Positions 1 through 13,432 of a stretch of 64,000 bases of DNA are shown here, piece after piece. The stretch lies in contig NW_002476463.1 in NCBI RefSeq assembly GCF_000189635.1, forward strand, positions 186,001-250,000, written 5' to 3'. The notes under the pieces are model-generated. The model saw only the letters and a program-made list of their open reading frames with translations. It ran no database searches and was not told the origin of the DNA. The position numbers and the translations under genes are program-made. Source of the DNA: Tetrahymena thermophila SB210. Its lineage: Eukaryota; Ciliophora; Oligohymenophorea; Hymenostomatida; Tetrahymenidae. Positions within the stretch are counted from its first letter, which is position 1. Every line of letters begins with the position of its first letter.

Positions 1-1862
1 TATAAATAATAAAATAAATAGCTTACTTTTAATTTTATAAGTTTTATTATGATAAATATTTATTTCAAATTGAATCATCAATTAATTTTAATTTTGTTGT
101 TTGAAACACCTTCTCAAATTATTAGAACCAGATATTAAATCTAAAGATAATATAATATTTTATTAATTTATCAATTCTTAAATTGTAGTGAATGAAATTG
201 TTTTTCTTTTTATTTTTAGATATGGAGCATCTTTGAAAAATAAAATCTTAATCTAAATTATTTGTATTTTAGGTTAATAAGAGTAGTTATTTTGAATGCA
301 AATCTAAGTATGAAAAAATAATATTCTATTCTGAGATTTTGTAGCTGAAAGAAGAGAAAATTAAAAAAATCCCATAGATCTCAAGATATAAAATTAGCTG
401 TTAATGTATAATAATTAAAATAACAAGAGTTTTTTAAAGGAGGAAAATTATATATTTAATATTATAATAATACAAATGAGTAGAAAACAGCTTAACGTGA
501 ACAAATAACATGAGATAAAGAATATCTAATTTTTAAAAAGGTATAAAAATATAAATACTTTAATAATATTTATTAAGTATTACTATAAATTTTGCTCTAT
601 AAAATTACTATTTTTATTTTTGAAAAATATGATATTATCTAATATCTAAATAGAAATAATTTCCAGAAAAACAAGAAAAACAGATAAATCATCATTTAAT
701 TTTCTTAAACAATTTGATTTAAACTTTACTCTTTACTAGTATTAATCATTAAAAGTAAGTTTGGTCTAACCTGTCAATAATAATATAATATTTTAGATTA
801 CTATAACTAAATTTATGAATGCATTACACCAAAAATAAGAATTAATCAAGTTTATATTTCAAATAATGTTAAAATATAACTTCAAAATTAAGATGAAATT
901 AAAAAAACATTTAAAAAATTAAATAAAAAGCTCCAAATATTTTTACTGAGAAAGAATTAGTTATTTAACATTTAATATGCTTCTTAATTTGTATTCTATA
1001 TTATAAAAATAGACTATATTAGTATAAATAAACTAATTTTAGAAAAATACATTGATCAATCAGCATATAAATTTAGATTAATTTGTTATGTGCATTTAAC
1101 AACAACAATAAAAGATTTAAAATCTTTCTAGAATCATAGTATTTTACTATTGAAAAAATAAGTATTTACAGATATTAGTTACATGAAGCAATTAAAAATA
1201 TATTTATGAAAATTTTAAGTAATTATATTTAGTAATATAATAATTAAATTAAGGTAATATATATCTTTTGTAAACAAGAATATATAGTCTTTCTTCTTAT
1301 TAATTATTACAATTTACTAGATATTTATTTATTTACATATTACTAATCAGCTGATATTAATCTAAAAAAAGAAATAGTTCTAATAAAATCTATTTGTTTA
1401 CTAAATAAATAAAATTACAAAAATTAAAGTTTAAAAGAATACTTTACCAAAATTAAGGAATACTCATATTTTTAAACTTATTTTTTTATTTTTATTATTA
1501 TATTTTTAATATATTAGTATTGAATTTTATTATTAGCTAAGGAATCGTTATTAATTAACTAATTCCTTCATTTTTTTATAACAGATATGATACATTTATT
1601 TTGATAGTTTTAATAAATAGTAATATTAAAAAATTGATATTTAATTTATCAAACTTCTTTGAATATCTTTAATTAAGTAAATTAATATTAATTCTAATAA
1701 AATCTGATAATTTACAATTATAATATCTGCAAAAAGCGCAAACAAAGTTAATACTAGATATGTATATCTACTTTAAAAACATGATTTTGATATATCAATA
1801 TATTAATAATAAATAAAATAGTTAAATAAAAAAATAGTTTCAATCTAAAACAAAAAGAGAGT
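1..1862. other. AT-rich spacer, no convincing gene
   Basis: No start-to-stop gene is supported here. A patch at about 240-480 on the plus strand is somewhat coding-like when TAA/TAG are read as Gln, and it is preceded by AG-ending pyrimidine stretches (around 221 and 283). It could be the last exon of a gene starting before the window, but no homology or start was recognised. The rest is very AT-rich with simple A/T runs and should contain the promoter of the gene at 1863. Confidence 0.5.
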
Positions 1863-4800
1863 ATGAATCAAATATTATTTTCCACATTAATTTGTAAGCT
1901 TTTAATTCTATTTCTTCTCAATTATTTTTTTAAATAAATAATATTTTATTAATAAGGTTTTTCTTTTTCAGTCTTTGTTCAGGCGTGCAGCTAGTTTTTA
2001 AATAAGGCGGATGCAACTTTAATTATTCCATTGGGATAAACTTGCTTGTTAGAAGATACTTCTATTGAAAATATAACCTTGAACACAATTATAATTGAAG
2101 GAACTCTTTCTATCAAAGACAGTTTATCTATGAACATTAAGTATAAAGATCTTATATTAGGTCAAAAAGGTTCTTTAGAAATAGGAAAAGATGCGGCTAT
2201 CATTAATAATTTAATTATTTTTGAAGATGTTAGCACTTAGGAATGTTAAGAACCAGCTAATACTCAAAGTATTGGGAAAATTAACATTCAATCTAGATTT
2301 ATGTAGACATACAATTTGTTTGATATTTACAAGGCTTAAACATAAATCTAATTTTAGGGTAAGCCTGTCGATATTCTTGCTAAATAAAATTATGTATTAG
2401 TTAATAGTTTCTCCTAAACAGAATAACTGTTAAATATCTAAGATGTATTAGAGGAGACTTTGATTCTTAGAGAACCTATTTAAGAAGATAACTTGAATGT
2501 AGAAATACAAAGAGAACTAGTGATTAGACCTATTCTCTTCAGTGATTTACCTGTGATATCAGGAGTAATATTTAAAAAGTAAGCTTTTTATTTTTAATTT
2601 AATTAGCTTTTTAGATCTGAGTTTGATATTTTTCATTGATTAATTTAAATAATTTTATTTGAGATAAAAATACTAAATTTTATTATTATATTTTTAATTA
2701 TAGCTCTTGCTTGATTGGAAGTGTTGAGAAGTTTTAAGGAGTAACTTTGCTGAATCCTAGAGGTCTTTTTTTAAAGGGTGGTTAAATATAAAGTTCTTTG
2801 ATAAAAATAGAAAATCAAGATAAATCAATTACTAGAACTATTAAAACAGAAGGCGGATTTCAAAGGAATATCTTTTATAAGTGTTAACAGCTGAATGTGC
2901 AAATAGACAGCACAGATCAAAATTCTTTTGTGGATAATAACATTGTAAGCTCAAAGGATCTTTAAATCAGTGTGAAAAGCAGACAATTTAACAAGAATTC
3001 TTTCATAAATAGTAAAATTGTGATTAATGCTTAAGATGTAAACTACTTAACCCTTTCTAACTTTAGATCTTTTAATACAGAGATTTAATTCTTAAATTAA
3101 GAAAATTCTTACCTTTAAATCAAAGATAAAAGTATTGTTTATAGAAATAAAGTTTTTTAAGTTTCTAAATCTTTAGACAAATTTTATCAAGACGATACAA
3201 TATTTTTTGCTACAACCCTCGATCTGAGTAAATCGATTGTAAATACTAAATTTTCTATTTCAAATTCATTCTTTGACGGAAATAATGAAGTTGATCATTT
3301 AGCTATATTTAGTAGTAATTCAAAATAATAAGACATTAACCTTGAGTATACTCTTGCGGTGAAATTTAATAGCTTTTTATTAACTACTTCTGATAAATTA
3401 AAGTAGCCTTAAATTAAATATTTTGCTAGAATTTCCTCAGAAACTCTATTTAATGTTTATATTAAATTTTTCAAAATAAATAATAAGATTATTGACTACT
3501 TGCCTTTATTTAACTTACCTATGATGAATTTAGTTACTTACTCGAGCAGAGAGGAATATAATATAGTAGAAATTGATGATTTAAACACTGAAACTCAAAA
3601 CATCATGTACTCAAAAATTAAATGGGCTCCCGTTCAAGTTTACTAAACAAATTCACTTCCAACTTACTATCAAATAAAAAACATTGTTACAACTGATAAT
3701 AATAGCAACATTTTAGCTAAAATTTCATTTGATGGTAAAGCAAAGTAAGACTTAAACTTGAATTAATATTCTTAGCTGCTTGGTGATTAAATTAAATATA
3801 TAGAGTTTATTGATAATACTGGAAAAAAATTAGATCTTTAAGAGTTCACTATTCAGCTTAATGTTTAAAGTACAACTCAAACAGTCAGATATAAAACTGG
3901 TCTAATTTTCCCCTCTACTCTAAAAGCTATAAAAAAAGTAACAGTATTTTAAGTAAATGACTCAAAAGAAGAGTAAGTTAAAGTAGTAAATAAAATAGAC
4001 GATACTTATCAATACAGTTATAGTACAATTTTCTTTTGGAGCTAGAGTCTAAATCAGTTTTCTTTAGTTTGGAAAAGGTTGACTTAAGGATTTACTACTT
4101 ACAAAATTAAGTTTGAATATTGTGAGGAAAATGAATTATTTGATGGAGCTTCTTGTGTCACTTAATGTAATACTTCAAAAATGGAGTTTTTCTGTTCTAA
4201 AGATTGTGGGGAAGGATACTATAAAGATATCAACAATCCAAATATTTGCTTAAAATGCCCATTCGGATGTAAACAATGCAAAGATAATACTGTATGCTTG
4301 AAATGCTATGATTTTTATTTCAGTGATGGCTAAAAATGTAGAGATAACTGTGGTATTAATTAGGTTGCATACAAAAATTCTTGTTAAAAATGCGGAAATA
4401 ACTGTGGTTTTTGTTACTCAAGCGAAGAATGCAATGTGTGTTAAGGATTATACACAGTTTATAATGCTCAGTGCAAAATGTGTAAAGAAAATTAAGACGA
4501 ATACTGTGATGAATGTCCTAAAAATTGCAAATCTTGTGTTGATAATAATACTAATTTTAAATGCTTTGAATGTGATGAAGGCTACGAACTCATTTTTGGT
4601 TAGTGCAAGAAAAAAAATACTTAATTAACTTAGTAAAGTTGTGAAATTGGATATAGTTTTATAAATGGGTCTTGTTAATAGTGTTCTTAAGGTTGCTTAA
4701 CATGCTCTGAACCTAACAATTCAAATAGATGTTATACCTGTACCACATCTTATTCATAAGATTATTTTGGTTCGTCTTGCAAAAAATGCAAAGGAGGGGA

Positions 4801-6305
4801 ATATTCACCCTCACGTGATTCATGCCAATCTTGTAGCTAACTATGTGACAACAAGTTTTCTTGTTTTGGTCCTTCGGTATTTTAGTGTTAAAAATGTCAA
4901 GCAGGTTACTTCAAGCATTTACAAAATAACAAATGTCTAAGTTGCGATTTGAGTAAATGCAAAGAGTGCTCTGAATCACCTACACAATGCACTGACTGCC
5001 CAGAAGGTTAGTTCCTCTATGATAAATAGTGTTTTAGTAAATGTCCAAGTGGTTGGTATCCTGATGAGAAAAGAGTTTGCAGATAATGCAATCAAGAACT
5101 TTGTAAAGAGTGCTATAATTCCCCAACTTAATGCACAGAATGCAAATAGGGTTAAGTTCTGTTTGAAGAGAAGTGCTACAAAGACTGTAAACCAGGATTT
5201 TTTGCTGACAAATAAAATGTATGTAAGCCTTGCGATCTGAATAAATGTGAAGAGTGTATTTAATATGATACTAAGTGTACAAAATGCAAAGGAGATCTAT
5301 ATCTTATTAACCATAGCTGTGAAGAAGAGTGTCCTGATAAAGGATACTATTTTGATCAAAATAACAAATGCCTACCTTGCCATGAGGATTGTGAAAAATG
5401 TTCTGGCTCTTCAACAAACTGCACTGACTGCGAATATCCAATGTTTTTGGAAGGTAACAAATGTCTTTAAGAATGCCCTCCTGGAAAATATGGAGCTTAT
5501 GTTTAGAGCATCAGTAAGTGCTTAGATTGTGATACAAAGAAATGTTAAAATTGCATTGACAATAAATCTAAATGTACTTCATGCAATGAAGGATATTTCT
5601 TATATAAAAATTAATGTATGAGCGATTGCCCTAAAGGAACAAACAAAAATTTAGTAACTTAAAGCTGTCTAGTTTGTCTTTAGCCTAATTGTGCTGTATG
5701 TGGAGATAATATCGGACTTTGTGTTTAATGCTAAGAAGGTTTTATATAATATTAAGGAGTTTGCACTAAAGAATGCCCAGTTGGTTATTTCTTAAATAAA
5801 AACGAAAACAAGTGCTAGGAATGTGATAAGAGAGTATGTATGGAGTGTTCTGAATCACCTACTAACTGCACTAAATGTTATCCAGAGCATTTCAATATTG
5901 GAAACGGAGTCTGTTCTACTACTTGCCCTAAAATGGCTTATCCTTTATAATTAGCAGATCAATCAGTATGTAAGCCATGCAATCCTACATGCACAAAAGG
6001 ATGTGTCGGACCATTAGATTCTGAGTGCTTGGAAGGTAAAATTTTATTATTATTATATATAAATTTTAATTAAAAAATATAAAACAGCTGTTTACATAAC
6101 TTAAGAATCGAATAACTAAGCAATTTTAATTGGCTTACTTGTTGTATGCTTTGTCTTATTGATAGGTTTAGTTATTGTAGGGTATTTATACTATAAAAGG
6201 AAACAAGCTCTTCCTTATAAATCTTACTTACTAAAAAGAGAAAGTCAATCTGATATAGGAACTGTAATATAAATGGAGAAAACTGAAAGTTTAAAAAGAG
6301 TTTGA
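1863..6305 (+). CDS. Large cysteine-rich type I membrane surface protein (furin/EGF-receptor-like Cys repeats)
   Basis: Three exons (1863-2578, 2704-6035, 6088-6305) give 1421 residues with TAA/TAG as Gln and a TGA stop; both introns start GTAA and end TAG or CAG and keep phase. The start has a long hydrophobic leader (residues 1 to about 45) that can serve as signal peptide. Residues about 60-710 form a Cys-poor N-terminal region. From about 715 to 1345 the chain is a series of CxxC modules of the growth-factor-receptor/furin-like type (repeated C-x2-C, C-x4-6-C, GY/GF spacing). A single membrane span lies near 1362-1385, followed by a basic tail of about 36 residues. This is a common ciliate surface protein architecture; ligand and role are unknown. 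A partial copy of its 3' end lies just downstream. The exact start is the least certain part. Confidence 0.85.
2579..2703 (+). other. Intron 1 of the large Cys-rich gene (125 nt)
   Basis: Starts GTAAGC and ends TTATAG. It interrupts the second base of a codon and, when removed, joins two long frames. Confidence 0.8.
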
Positions 6306-6483
6306 AAATAGAAGCAATCAATAAATCATATAAATATATAACAATATATTAAATTTTAACTAGTATCAATGTTATTAATTAATACAAAATTTTAATTAAA
6401 GTAATTTATTTATTTTTTTTTTTGTATGAATTTTTCATTTTAATAATCAATCTAAAGTATTTAATTAACATTTCATTTTACTC
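6197..6483 (+). repeat. Direct repeat, copy 1 (3' end of the Cys-rich gene and its downstream flank)
   Basis: Covers the last ~35 codons of the gene at 1863-6305 and ~180 nt of flank. Copy 2 at 6534-6823 lies about 337 nt downstream with clear similarity throughout, including the cytoplasmic-tail codons and the AT-rich trailer. Confidence 0.8.
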
Positions 6484-6533
6484 ACATTATAAATTTCAAT
6501 ATTATAATCTAAAATAAGTTTTAAAAATAATAA

Positions 6534-6823
6534 AATGAAACAAGTTTTTCCCTATAAATCTTACTTATTAAAAAGAGAAAGTCAATCTGATGTAGGAACT
6601 ATAATATAAATGGATAAAATAAAAAGTTTAAAAAGAGTTTGAAAATATATTCAATTAATGAATCATATAAATATAAAACAATATATTAAATTTGAACTGG
6701 TATCACTCAATTTTAATTAAACATAAAATTATAATTAAAGTAATTTATTTTTAATTTTTTTGTATGAATACTTGATAATAGTGAATGAATATAAAGTATT
6801 TAATTAATATTTCATTTAACTCT
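6534..6823 (+). pseudogene. Duplicated 3' fragment of the Cys-rich membrane protein gene
   Basis: An ATG at 6535 followed by about 35 codons matches the cytoplasmic tail of the upstream 1421-aa protein almost residue for residue and ends in the same K-R-V-TGA. No signal peptide, Cys modules or membrane span are present. It is a truncated tandem duplicate, most likely a gene relic, although the short frame is intact. The following spacer also matches the flank of copy 1. Confidence 0.75.
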
Positions 6824-7245
6824 TAAGAAAAACATCAAAAAGATATTCTAAAACAAATTTTAATTCATACTTAAATTATTTCTAATTATTTATTTTTACA
6901 TTTTCGTCTAAAATTATTGTTAAAATTTTTTAATTTTTATTCTTTTTAAACTAAATTAAGCATATTAAATAGACAAATTAATAATATGATTTAAAAATAA
7001 ATTATTACTTTAAAAAAACTATTTAGTAAAATATTTTCTTAAATAAAAAATTCACTTAAAATGAAAAACTTTTAAAGGGAAACTTTTTTATAAATGGAGC
7101 TATTCTTTAATTAATAAATGAATCAATTTTTTACCTGAATTTTAAAATTAAATTTAAGATATTGAATTAATATCAAAGTAATATCAAAGCATTAACTAAC
7201 TTAACATATATTGTAATAATTAAAATAGAGATTAGCAATAAAATC

Positions 7246-8325
7246 ATGATTATAGCTTTTTTAACAATTTTACTACAAATTTAGATACTATAAGCCTAAG
7301 CAGTTTTCAGTTATTGTTAAGCGTATGCTGATACACTTGATGTCAATGGGACAGGTCAACTTTGTAAGTATACATTAAACGGCTGTAGATTGTGTAGTGG
7401 TGGAACTTGCGTTAAATGTTTAGACGGATTTTATTTGAATTCTTTAAATTAATGTTAATCTTGCAGCGATATATTTGGATAAACTGTAGCAACATGCACT
7501 TTTAATGGCTAAAATGCAATTTATATTAATTCATGTGTTTCAGGTTATTATTTAAACACATAAACTTAACAATGTTCTCCTTGTGGAAGTAATTGTTAGT
7601 AATGTACAGATAGTTATACTTGCAACCTCTGCTAAAGTAATTATTATTTATTTTAGTATTAATGTATACCATGTTAGACTAATAATAGTATCTAAGGCTG
7701 TTGCTATTAAGATTTTTCTAACAACTGCTAAACGTGTATATAATCTTATTATTTGGCATCTAGCAATTAATGCTTATAATGTATTCAAAATTGCTTAATA
7801 TGTTCCAGAGGAAACTAATGTGATTAATGTAAAGATGGGTATTTTTATGATTTAAATCAAAATTTATGCGTTCCAAATCCTTTAAATTGCTAGCAAGCAT
7901 GTATAACCTAAAACCTAGTTTCAAATCAACTTAAATGTGTTAACTGTGTAAGCGATATGGTTCATAATAATATGTTTTACCCAAATAAAAACGGCTAATG
8001 CTAAATTTGCTAATTGTAGAATTGCAGTATTTGTAGTAATCTATATTAATGTCAATAGTGTATTTAAGGATATACTTTGATGTCATATACTTTAAATGGT
8101 AATAATTATTAATAATGTTATAAATGCTAAACAAACTGCAGCAGATGCTAAATGTAAGGAAATATAAAAGTTTGCTATTAATGTGCTGATGGAACCTAGC
8201 CAGTCAATGGCTAATGCTTGTAATAATTATCATTTACATGGAATCCTATTTAACCTTAGAATGGAGAAATTTTAACGACCTTTTTAGTAATCGTATTAAC
8301 AATACTAATAAATATCCTTATTTGA
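7246..8325 (+). CDS. Cys-rich secreted surface protein, probably GPI-anchored
   Basis: A single exon of 359 residues. It begins with a clear signal peptide (residues 1 to about 20), then about 310 residues built from CxxC modules with frequent C-x2-C, C-x5-6-C and C-x-Q-C spacing. It ends in a hydrophobic stretch of about 16 residues with no charged tail, preceded by N-G. A signal peptide, CxxC repeats and a hydrophobic C-terminus are the pattern of ciliate GPI-anchored immobilization-type surface antigens; assignment to that class is inference. Its closest relative in the window is the 351-aa gene at 11286, with shared N-terminal and C-terminal Cys blocks. A GTAAGT inside codons near residue 40 is coding, since the paralogue has the same residues there. 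Confidence 0.85.
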
Positions 8326-9304
8326 GTTTTAGAATCTTACATTTTTCTAGTTTATTTAAGTAAATTTATTTTTAGCTCAATAAAATAATATTAATTTAAA
8401 TTAAATTAGTAGATGCTCATTTTAAATTTTCTATTATTTGCTTAGAATTAATTATTTCAAAACTATTTCATTTATTAAAATAAACTATTATTTTTCTAAA
8501 TTAATAATTTTAAAAATTTTATAAAAATAATTTCATTTTCATATTTTAAAAATTTTTTAATGAAAGAAAGATAGATAGAATATCTAATGATTTAAATATT
8601 TTTACATTCTATATTAAATAATCTATTCTAAACAGTTTTTTTCTATCTTTAATTTATTTAATATTAAAGTAATTATTTTTTTTAATTAACAATCTTTCAA
8701 AATAAAAACTAAATTCGATTTTGATTACTTACTTCTCATCAAATAATATTATTAAAAATTCTTTTATAAATTGGTGAATTTCTTCGAAATTTACAACTAT
8801 GAAGATAAAAGATTTGTATTTTATTTATATCTAAGATAGGCAGCTAAATATTTCTAAAAATAAAATAAATGTTTAATTTTAGAAGTTTAATCATTTTAAT
8901 TTGTTAAAAAATATTAATAATTTCTTGAATATTCTTTTTTACTCAATTTTGTTTTGATCCTTTTAGAGAGTAGCTTATTAACAAAAATGAGAAAAATACT
9001 ATTCATGTTTACAAATATTAATTATTAATCAAATTGAGGTAATTAAAAAAGATACAGTCAAAATAATATTATAAAGATTAATTAATAAATTGAAAAATAG
9101 TGGATACAGTCAAAGCTTATACGTAAGTTTTTGTTGGAATCATAAAATAAATAATATTATATGAGAGAGAGAGGATACCTAAAAAATATCTTTTTATTAT
9201 AAATCAAAGATTTAATTTGAAAAATTAGATGCTTTTTTTGATGACCTAAATAATTTCTTAAAAAAATAATAATTAAATTAGCAAAAAACAAAAATTTGAA
9301 GTAA
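8326..9304. other. AT-rich spacer
   Basis: I see no gene, RNA or repeat of note. The minus-strand frame at 9157-9471 overlaps the next gene antisense and is not supported. Confidence 0.6.
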
Positions 9305-9850
9305 ATGACTACATTTAACTTTGTTCCAACTTTCACAAAGCTTTGGCTCTTTTTATCTACAGTTATCTGTATATGGGATGCTTCTTTTGTCCTCTTAAGA
9401 CCACGTACATTCCCAGGAGGAGATCTCCACGTATTTTGGAAACCATATGCACTGTACATTGAGATTGACAAGCTTTATTCTGATTTAAGTGACTAATTTG
9501 TTTTTAATTAATCTATACTTAATCTCTATGAATGTTTCATAAATGTGGTTGCTTTATGTCTGCTCTTTTCAAAATGCCAAAAAACATAACTTGGTGGTAC
9601 TTTCTTAGCTATTCTTGTTAATGCTTTCACTTTTTGGAAAACAGTTCTTTACTTTTAATATGGATTACCTCATTGCTTGCCTGTAAAAAATTATGTAGAA
9701 TTTATTTTCTTATACATTATTCCAAATGGCTTTTGGATTTTTGTGCCTTTAATTAACTGCATCAGCATAAGCAAGAGGATTTCCTAACAACTATTAACAT
9801 AAAAGACATAATAGCCAGAAAAGTAAAGAGAAAAAATTAAATAAAGTTGA
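9305..9850 (+). CDS. EXPERA-domain (emopamil-binding-protein-like) membrane protein
   Basis: A single exon of 181 residues with about four hydrophobic spans. Residues 24-60 resemble EBP-like proteins: a W-D pair at 24-25, then L-L-R-P-R (30-34), F-P-G-G (36-39), W-K-P-Y (45-48) and an acidic residue at 55. A later block has F-W-K-T-V-L-Y followed by an I-P-N-G-x-W motif near the last span, as in the emopamil-binding family. Characterised members are sterol delta8-delta7 isomerases or sigma-2/EBP-like ER proteins; sterol metabolism in this ciliate is inference. The C-terminus is a short basic Q-rich tail. The gene sits between two paralogous surface-protein genes. The start is the first ATG in frame after an A-rich leader. 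Confidence 0.7.
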
Positions 9851-11285
9851 TATATTTAATAAGTAGGCTTAGTAACAAGATATAATTATAAAAATGTGAT
9901 ATAAATTATAACTTAGATTATTATTCTTTATCATTGTTTGTCATTTAAAATATAAAATATTTTTTTTAATGCATGCAATCAATATATATTTACCTCTTAA
10001 GAATATATTTATTCAATGATAAATTTCAAACTTTAGAATTATTTTGATATCATATAAATAAATTATTTTAGTTTTTTTAACTATTTCTTAGATATTTTGA
10101 TATATTTTAATTAATTTAATTCATTTTTTATAAAATTACTTAAACAGATAAATTTTTTGAAGTATTGATATAAGAAATGCTCAAATTCACTCATTTATAA
10201 ATTTCATTTGATTTTTTTATATTTAAATAAAATAATTGGCTGTTCATTAACTTCTACTTTTTAAGTTAATTAAATCTAAAAATTTTTTCTTTCAATATTT
10301 CTGATAAATAGTAATCTTCGTTTTAGATTTTAGTCAAAAGTAAAAGATATTTACTAAGCATATTTTTTGCTAATTTTCATTTCTTTATTCAAATTTTTAA
10401 TAAAGATAAGAAAGTTCAAATTCTCAATTATTCATAGAAGTTTATAAGGTAGAGTTAAATTTCTAAAGCAATTATGCCAACTAACCTGTTAAGATTTTTA
10501 CTTTTTTGGATATAAAAATATCTTATATGTTTAAAATATGTAATTTTTAAAAACGATAACAAATAAATACAGTCTGCAATTAAATTTAATAAATCTATTT
10601 TAATATATTAATAATTAAAGATAAAATTATTATAAATATTTTGAAACAAAATTATTATTGTTGTTGTCGTAAAATTATTTATTAAAATATTAATATTTAG
10701 TTATAAAGCTTTCAATTAAATTTATTTTAAAAATGAAATTGAATAGAATTATTTAAAATTTTTAGAGTAATAAATTAGCTTAATAAATAATGTTGTAGAA
10801 CTTAAATTATATTTTATTCTACTATAAATTTAATTATGAAAAGATTAATCTTAAAAATAAATTAATTTAATGGAGGAAATCAAATTTTAATATTTTATAA
10901 GATAGAATTTGTTCAAATAATTGTAGTTTATTCATCTTAACTTTTTTAAATTTTTTAAAGAAAAATAAAAATATTAAATTAACATTTTATAATAAAAATT
11001 ATTTTTGTAAAGATCGAAAAAATATTTTTTAATTGAAATTAAGTAAAATATTAAATAAATTTATAATTGTTAAATTTTACTTGACAACTTAAATTTAAAA
11101 GAAGAAAGAAACATTTGATAAAAAATGGTCAGATAAAAATTTGAGTGAAAAAAAAAAAATTAATGTAATCAGTATCTTTATCAAGTAAAATATAGTCTCC
11201 AATTTTTATAAATCTCACCAAACTTGATTTAGTATATTGCTTTCTAATCATAAATTTACTAATTAAAAAAATTATAAAATTGCAA
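9851..11285. other. AT-rich spacer
   Basis: Nearly pure A/T with scattered short repeats. No gene or RNA is supported on either strand. Confidence 0.6.
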
Positions 11286-12341
11286 ATGATTATTTTACTA
11301 TTAGCTTTAGCAGTAGCTTAGATTTCGGCTGATTAACCTTATTAAGACTAATGCAAATTCTATGCTCAATTTACAGATATTGATGGTACAGGCCCTCTTT
11401 GTAAGTATTCAATTAATGGCTGTAGATTGTGCCAAAATGATTAATGTCTTTCTTGTTTGGATGGATTCTATCTTAATTCAGGCTAATGCAAAAATTGTAA
11501 AGAAGTTTTTGGCAAATCAGTACATACCTGCAAATTATTAGATAAATTAACTATCATAGAATGTTCTCCTGGTTATTACTTAGATGCGATCAATAACTAA
11601 TGTATATAATGTGGCGAATTTTGCTTGTAATGTAAAGATGCTTATTCTTGTCTTATGTGCTAAAATGATTATTTTGTTTACAGTAATTAATGCTACAGTT
11701 GTTAGAGTAATGGTATTCCTAATTGCTGCTAATAAGACACAATAAGCACTTGTAAAATGTGCAAACCATCTTTTTTCTTAGATTCAAGTTAAAATTGTGT
11801 TTAATGCATTAATAATTGTTTAAATTGTTCAAAAGCTGATACTTGTGATAAATGTAATAAGGGATATTTTTATGATTATGGTAATAAATAATGTATTCAA
11901 AATCCTCCTAATTGTGAGTAAGCGTGCTAAACGGATACAAAATAACTAAAATGTGTCAACTGCGTTAGTGATTTTAAGAACAAAAATATGTTTTACCCTG
12001 ATAAATTAGGTTAATGTTAAAAGTGCACACTTGAAAACTGTAGAGTCTGCAGCAATTAAAATTAGTGCTAAGAATGCTTTTAAGGATATTCTTTAATGAC
12101 ATACTCAAAAAGTGGTATTTTATATTAATAGTGTTTTAAATGCTAAACTAACTGCAGTAAGTGCTCAATGAATGGAAGTTTTAAAATTTGTTATGAGTGC
12201 TCAGATGGTTCATAACCTGTTAAAGGATAGTGTTTATAATAAATAAAATTGGATTGGAGAACAGTCTAATAATAAAAAACTTCTCTTTTAGAGACTTTGA
12301 ATACAATTTTGCTATTGATTATTATAATTGCAACTCTTTGA
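11286..12341 (+). CDS. Cys-rich secreted surface protein, probably GPI-anchored (paralogue)
   Basis: A single exon of 351 residues. A signal peptide (about 1-17) is followed by CxxC modules through about residue 325 and a C-terminal hydrophobic run of I/L/T ending A-T-L with no cytoplasmic tail. This again fits a GPI-attachment signal. The protein aligns along its length with the 359-aa protein at 7246: both share the D-x-x-G-T-G/P-x-L-C-K-Y opening, the N-G-C-R-L-C block and the C-terminal C-Q-T-N-C-S-x-C block. The pair arose by duplication, with the EBP-like gene now between them. The role is presumably cell-surface coat; ligand and expression control are not visible. Confidence 0.85.
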
Positions 12342-13432
12342 AAATTAATCTAAATAAAAATAAGAATTTTATAAAAAATAATTAAATAAATATCCTTCTT
12401 TTTAGTATATATTAAGCCATGCATGATATAATTGACTGAATAGTATTTCTACTTTCATAATAATTCTAAAATTATTTCTGAAAATTTTTAATTTAGTTAT
12501 TTTGAAAATGTAAGTAATAAATAAAATATTATCATCAGAAATTTTAATTTAAGATATGCAAATTTACTTTTTAATCATTTAAATATTTAAAAAAATATCT
12601 ATCAATAATCATTTTAACATTATCTTAAGTTCATACATAGATTTATATTTGAAAAAATTTTTGATTTTTTTTGATTTAATAAAAATTATAAAAAACCCTT
12701 AAAATCATTAAATACAGAAAAAAATACATTTTATAAATGCTTTTAGCATTTCAAATGATTAAAATAAATCAATACTTAAAATTTAAAAGTTTCTTTCTTA
12801 TGAAATTAAACAAAAATAAAAAAGAGAGTTTCAAAAAAATTATTTATTTATTTATTTATTTATTTAAATTGTTGGGATTAAAGATTTTTTTTTAATTAGA
12901 TGAATCTTTAGAATAGTATTTTTATCATTGAAAATCTTATAAACAGAAAGTAGCGAGTACCTAATATTCTATTCTTTTTAAATATTTTTATATTATAAAA
13001 TATTGATTGAATGAAAAGATTTTTACTTTCTTTAATCTTTAAATGTACAAAATAATAAAATTTATTCATATTTAATTATTTATTTTAAAAATATATGTGT
13101 TAAAGAGCTTATTTTATTTTAACAAGATAATATGTCTAAAGAATTAAATTATGTTTTTTCTTATTATATCCTTTTCCTTCCTGTAAGATTAAAACATGAC
13201 TACTTGAAATTTATTATTTTTAAGTTACTGCAGTTAAAAAATAATTTTAGATTTTTAAAATAAAAATTTAATTTAAATGAATAATTTTTGGAAGTTTTTC
13301 ATATTATTCAAAAAGCTAAAAAAAATTAGAATTTTATAAGCATTTAATTGAATTTCTTATTGGTATATTCTATTAAATTTTAAGAGCTTTTACTCAACCA
13401 AGGACTATTTTGAATTTAATTTAACCTAAATT
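12342..13432. other. AT-rich spacer
   Basis: Contains a short TTTA tandem run near 12840-12865. No gene is supported. Confidence 0.6.

Noticed and set aside
7375-7420. GTAAGT near the start of the 359-aa gene as an intron donor
   Set aside because: The paralogue at 11286 has the same residues across this point, so it is coding.
9157-9471. Minus-strand frame antisense to the EBP-like gene
   Set aside because: The plus strand encodes a recognisable membrane protein over the same bases, and the antisense frame has no family features.
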